Assembly: GCA_963817465.1 (NCBI GenBank)
Contig: CAWFOP010000022.1
Coordinates: forward strand, 124,001-188,000
Length of the DNA stretch: 64,000 nt
DNA from: CAMPKL01 sp963817465
Lineage (GTDB): Bacteria > Acidobacteriota > Terriglobia > Bryobacterales > UBA6623
Reading direction: 5' to 3'
The translations under genes were made by a program, and so were the position numbers. The notes under the pieces were generated by a model. That model had not been told where the DNA came from, made no database searches, and worked only from the letters and a program-made list of their open reading frames with translations. The stretch's first letter is position 1, and each line of letters begins with the position of its first letter. This document shows, one piece after another, positions 62,860-64,000 of the stretch.

Positions 62860-63291
62860 ATGCGACGCTCCCTTCCCCTGCTGTTCCTGCTTCTCGCGGG
62901 TTCGCTCACGGCTCTCGCCGCCGACGCGAAAGACGAGATCCTCGCGGCTGAAAAAAATTGGGCCAAAGCCGTAGTGGCTCTGGACTTCGCCGAGCTCGAC
63001 AAGATCTACCATCCCGACCTGATCTACGCCCATTCGACCGGGATTATCCAAACCAAGGCCGAATACATGGCCAAGCTCAAGAGCGGCGACCAGAAGTACA
63101 CCGACATCATTCACCACAAGACCGAGGTCCGCACCTTCGGCGACGCGGCGGTGGCGCACTCGATCGTCACCATGAAAGGCTCGACCAAAGGCGTGCCTTT
63201 TGACAACCGCCTGATGTTGCTCCACACCTGGATCAAAGACGGCGGCCGCTGGCGGATCGCGGCCCACCAGACGACCGAGCTCCCGAAATAG
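62860..63291 (+). CDS. secreted NTF2-like (DUF4440) protein
   Basis: 143 residues with a signal peptide (RRSLPLLFLLLAGSLTALAA). AEKNWAKAVVALDFAELDKIYHPDLIYAHSTG, then VRTFGDAAVAHSIVTMKGS, LMLLHTWIKDGGRWRIAAHQ. This is the SnoaL/NTF2 cone fold; binding or isomerase roles vary. TATGAT at 62846-62851 lies 8 bases before the ATG, suggesting a leaderless message. Confidence 0.85.
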   Translation: MRRSLPLLFLLLAGSLTALAADAKDEILAAEKNWAKAVVALDFAELDKIYHPDLIYAHSTGIIQTKAEYMAKLKSGDQKYTDIIHHKTEVRTFGDAAVAHSIVTMKGSTKGVPFDNRLMLLHTWIKDGGRWRIAAHQTTELPK

Positions 63292-63301
63292 CCGCGCCGG
63301 G

Positions 63302-64000
63302 CTACCAGAAAATCAAGTAGAGCGCGACCGTGCAGGCGATCACGGCGGCGCCGAGCGTCTTCACCAGCGGCGAGGGCGTGAGGTCGAAGTTCTCCTGCAC
63401 CGGCATCGTCTTGGGCGTGTTCAGCGGGTTGAGCGCCGTCATCACGCCCATCACAACCAGCACGACCGCGAGCGAAATGGCCATGCGATTCAGGAAGGCG
63501 ATCGACGAGAACTGCCACTGCAATAGGCCGTAGACGAGCGGACAGATCAGCAGGCCGGCTACGCCCGACATCGCCGGGGCCGTGCGCACCAGCAAGCCGA
63601 ACAAAAAGACCCCCAGGATGCCCGGCGAGACGTAGCCCTGAAATTCCTGGATGTAAGTGAAGATGCCGCCGAACGCCGGCGATCCCAGAAACGGCGCGAT
63701 CAAGCAGACGAGCAGCACGAATACGACCGTCGCAACGCGCCCGATATTCACGATCGCCTTGGGCGACACCTGCGGATTGATGTGGCGCTTGTAAAGGTCG
63801 ACGGTGAGGATCGTCGAAACGGAATTGAGCATCGAGGCGAGCGAGCTGATCACGGCTCCCGCCAGCGCGGCCAAGATGAACCCGCGCAGCCCCGGATGCA
63901 CCAGGTTGCGGATCAGCAGCGGGTAGGCGGCGTCGGTCGTCGCTCCGGGCGCCGTCAACTCCGCCGCATAGAGTTGATACGCAATGATGCCCGGGAACAC
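63302..64000 (-). CDS. sodium:solute symporter (SSS family), 5' partial
   Basis: 232 visible residues, C-terminal part. The gene enters from beyond the window edge, so the apparent Met at 64000 need not be its start. Six or seven membrane segments, with FILAALAGAVISSLASMLNS VSTILTVDLYKRHI, the SSS signature around the second sodium site, then FGGIFTYIQEFQGYVSPGIL GVFLFGLL. Likely imports a sugar or similar solute. The DUF1080 gene nearby fits a glycan-use theme. Convergent with the NTF2-like gene. Confidence 0.9.
   Translation of the reverse strand: MFPGIIAYQLYAAELTAPGATTDAAYPLLIRNLVHPGLRGFILAALAGAVISSLASMLNSVSTILTVDLYKRHINPQVSPKAIVNIGRVATVVFVLLVCLIAPFLGSPAFGGIFTYIQEFQGYVSPGILGVFLFGLLVRTAPAMSGVAGLLICPLVYGLLQWQFSSIAFLNRMAISLAVVLVVMGVMTALNPLNTPKTMPVQENFDLTPSPLVKTLGAAVIACTVALYLIFW

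Overview
The window is GC-rich bacterial chromosome, densely packed on both strands. The best guess is an acidobacterium of the Solibacter/Bryobacter type. The reasons are a secreted metalloprotease ending in the 'Solibacter C-terminal' type domain, a large Oar-like TonB-dependent receptor with an N-terminal carboxypeptidase-regulatory-like domain, many secreted TPR and Ig-like proteins, and a Gram-negative envelope (KdsA, TonB, SPOR, PBP1). This is inferred from protein content. No rRNA or tRNA gene was seen.

Layout. 1-7260: 3' end of kdsA, a secreted four-haem cytochrome, a frameshifted fucose-isomerase-like gene, a SPOR-domain membrane protein, a glycosyltransferase, a macrodomain protein and an Arg-rich small protein. 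7201-13154 (minus): recG, a cyclic-nucleotide-binding protein, an Npt-type transporter with HEAT repeats, and a zinc-ribbon membrane protein. 13327-18016 (plus): a secreted three-gene set (unknown, matrixin-like protease, S41 protease). 18116-22419 (minus): tonB and a large receptor. 22820-28029 (plus): yacL-like, ispD, ispF, a tiny zinc-knuckle ORF, an amidohydrolase, argC and argB. 28213-35957: a molybdopterin-binding-type protein, a large metalloprotease with four near-identical Ig-like repeats, a 727-bp gene-free region with RNA-like structure, and a GT2 glycosyltransferase. 36041-42545 (minus): an apparent regulon read as ECF sigma, anti-sigma, DUF4331 protein, TPR protein, TonB-dependent receptor. 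42669-47590: Nudix, bactofilin, methyltransferase, TPR, DksA-like and a sigma-70 gene. 47591-48078: a terminator and a possible small RNA. 48079-64000: an oxidoreductase, TfoX-like, a secreted polybasic peptide, a YkvI-type membrane protein, thrS, cbiX, TPR, PBP1, proS, a GT4 glycosyltransferase, PAP2, DUF1080, a sulfatase-like remnant, an NTF2-like protein and a partial sodium:solute symporter.

The most interesting items are the sigma/anti-sigma/DUF4331/TPR/receptor operon with its palindromic spacers and upstream operator-like palindrome, the four-haem protein with a repeated WNH/WMH motif, the small-RNA candidate, the secreted polybasic peptide, and the leader-like structure at 32834-32900.

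A caution for the reader: at least five genes (fucose-isomerase-like, Npt-HEAT, amidohydrolase, sigma-70, cbiX) can be read through only by assuming frameshifts, all of the same sense (one extra base, or two missing). That pattern suggests indel errors in the sequence rather than five independent pseudogenes. A sixth frameshift, in the sulfatase-like remnant, has the opposite sense.
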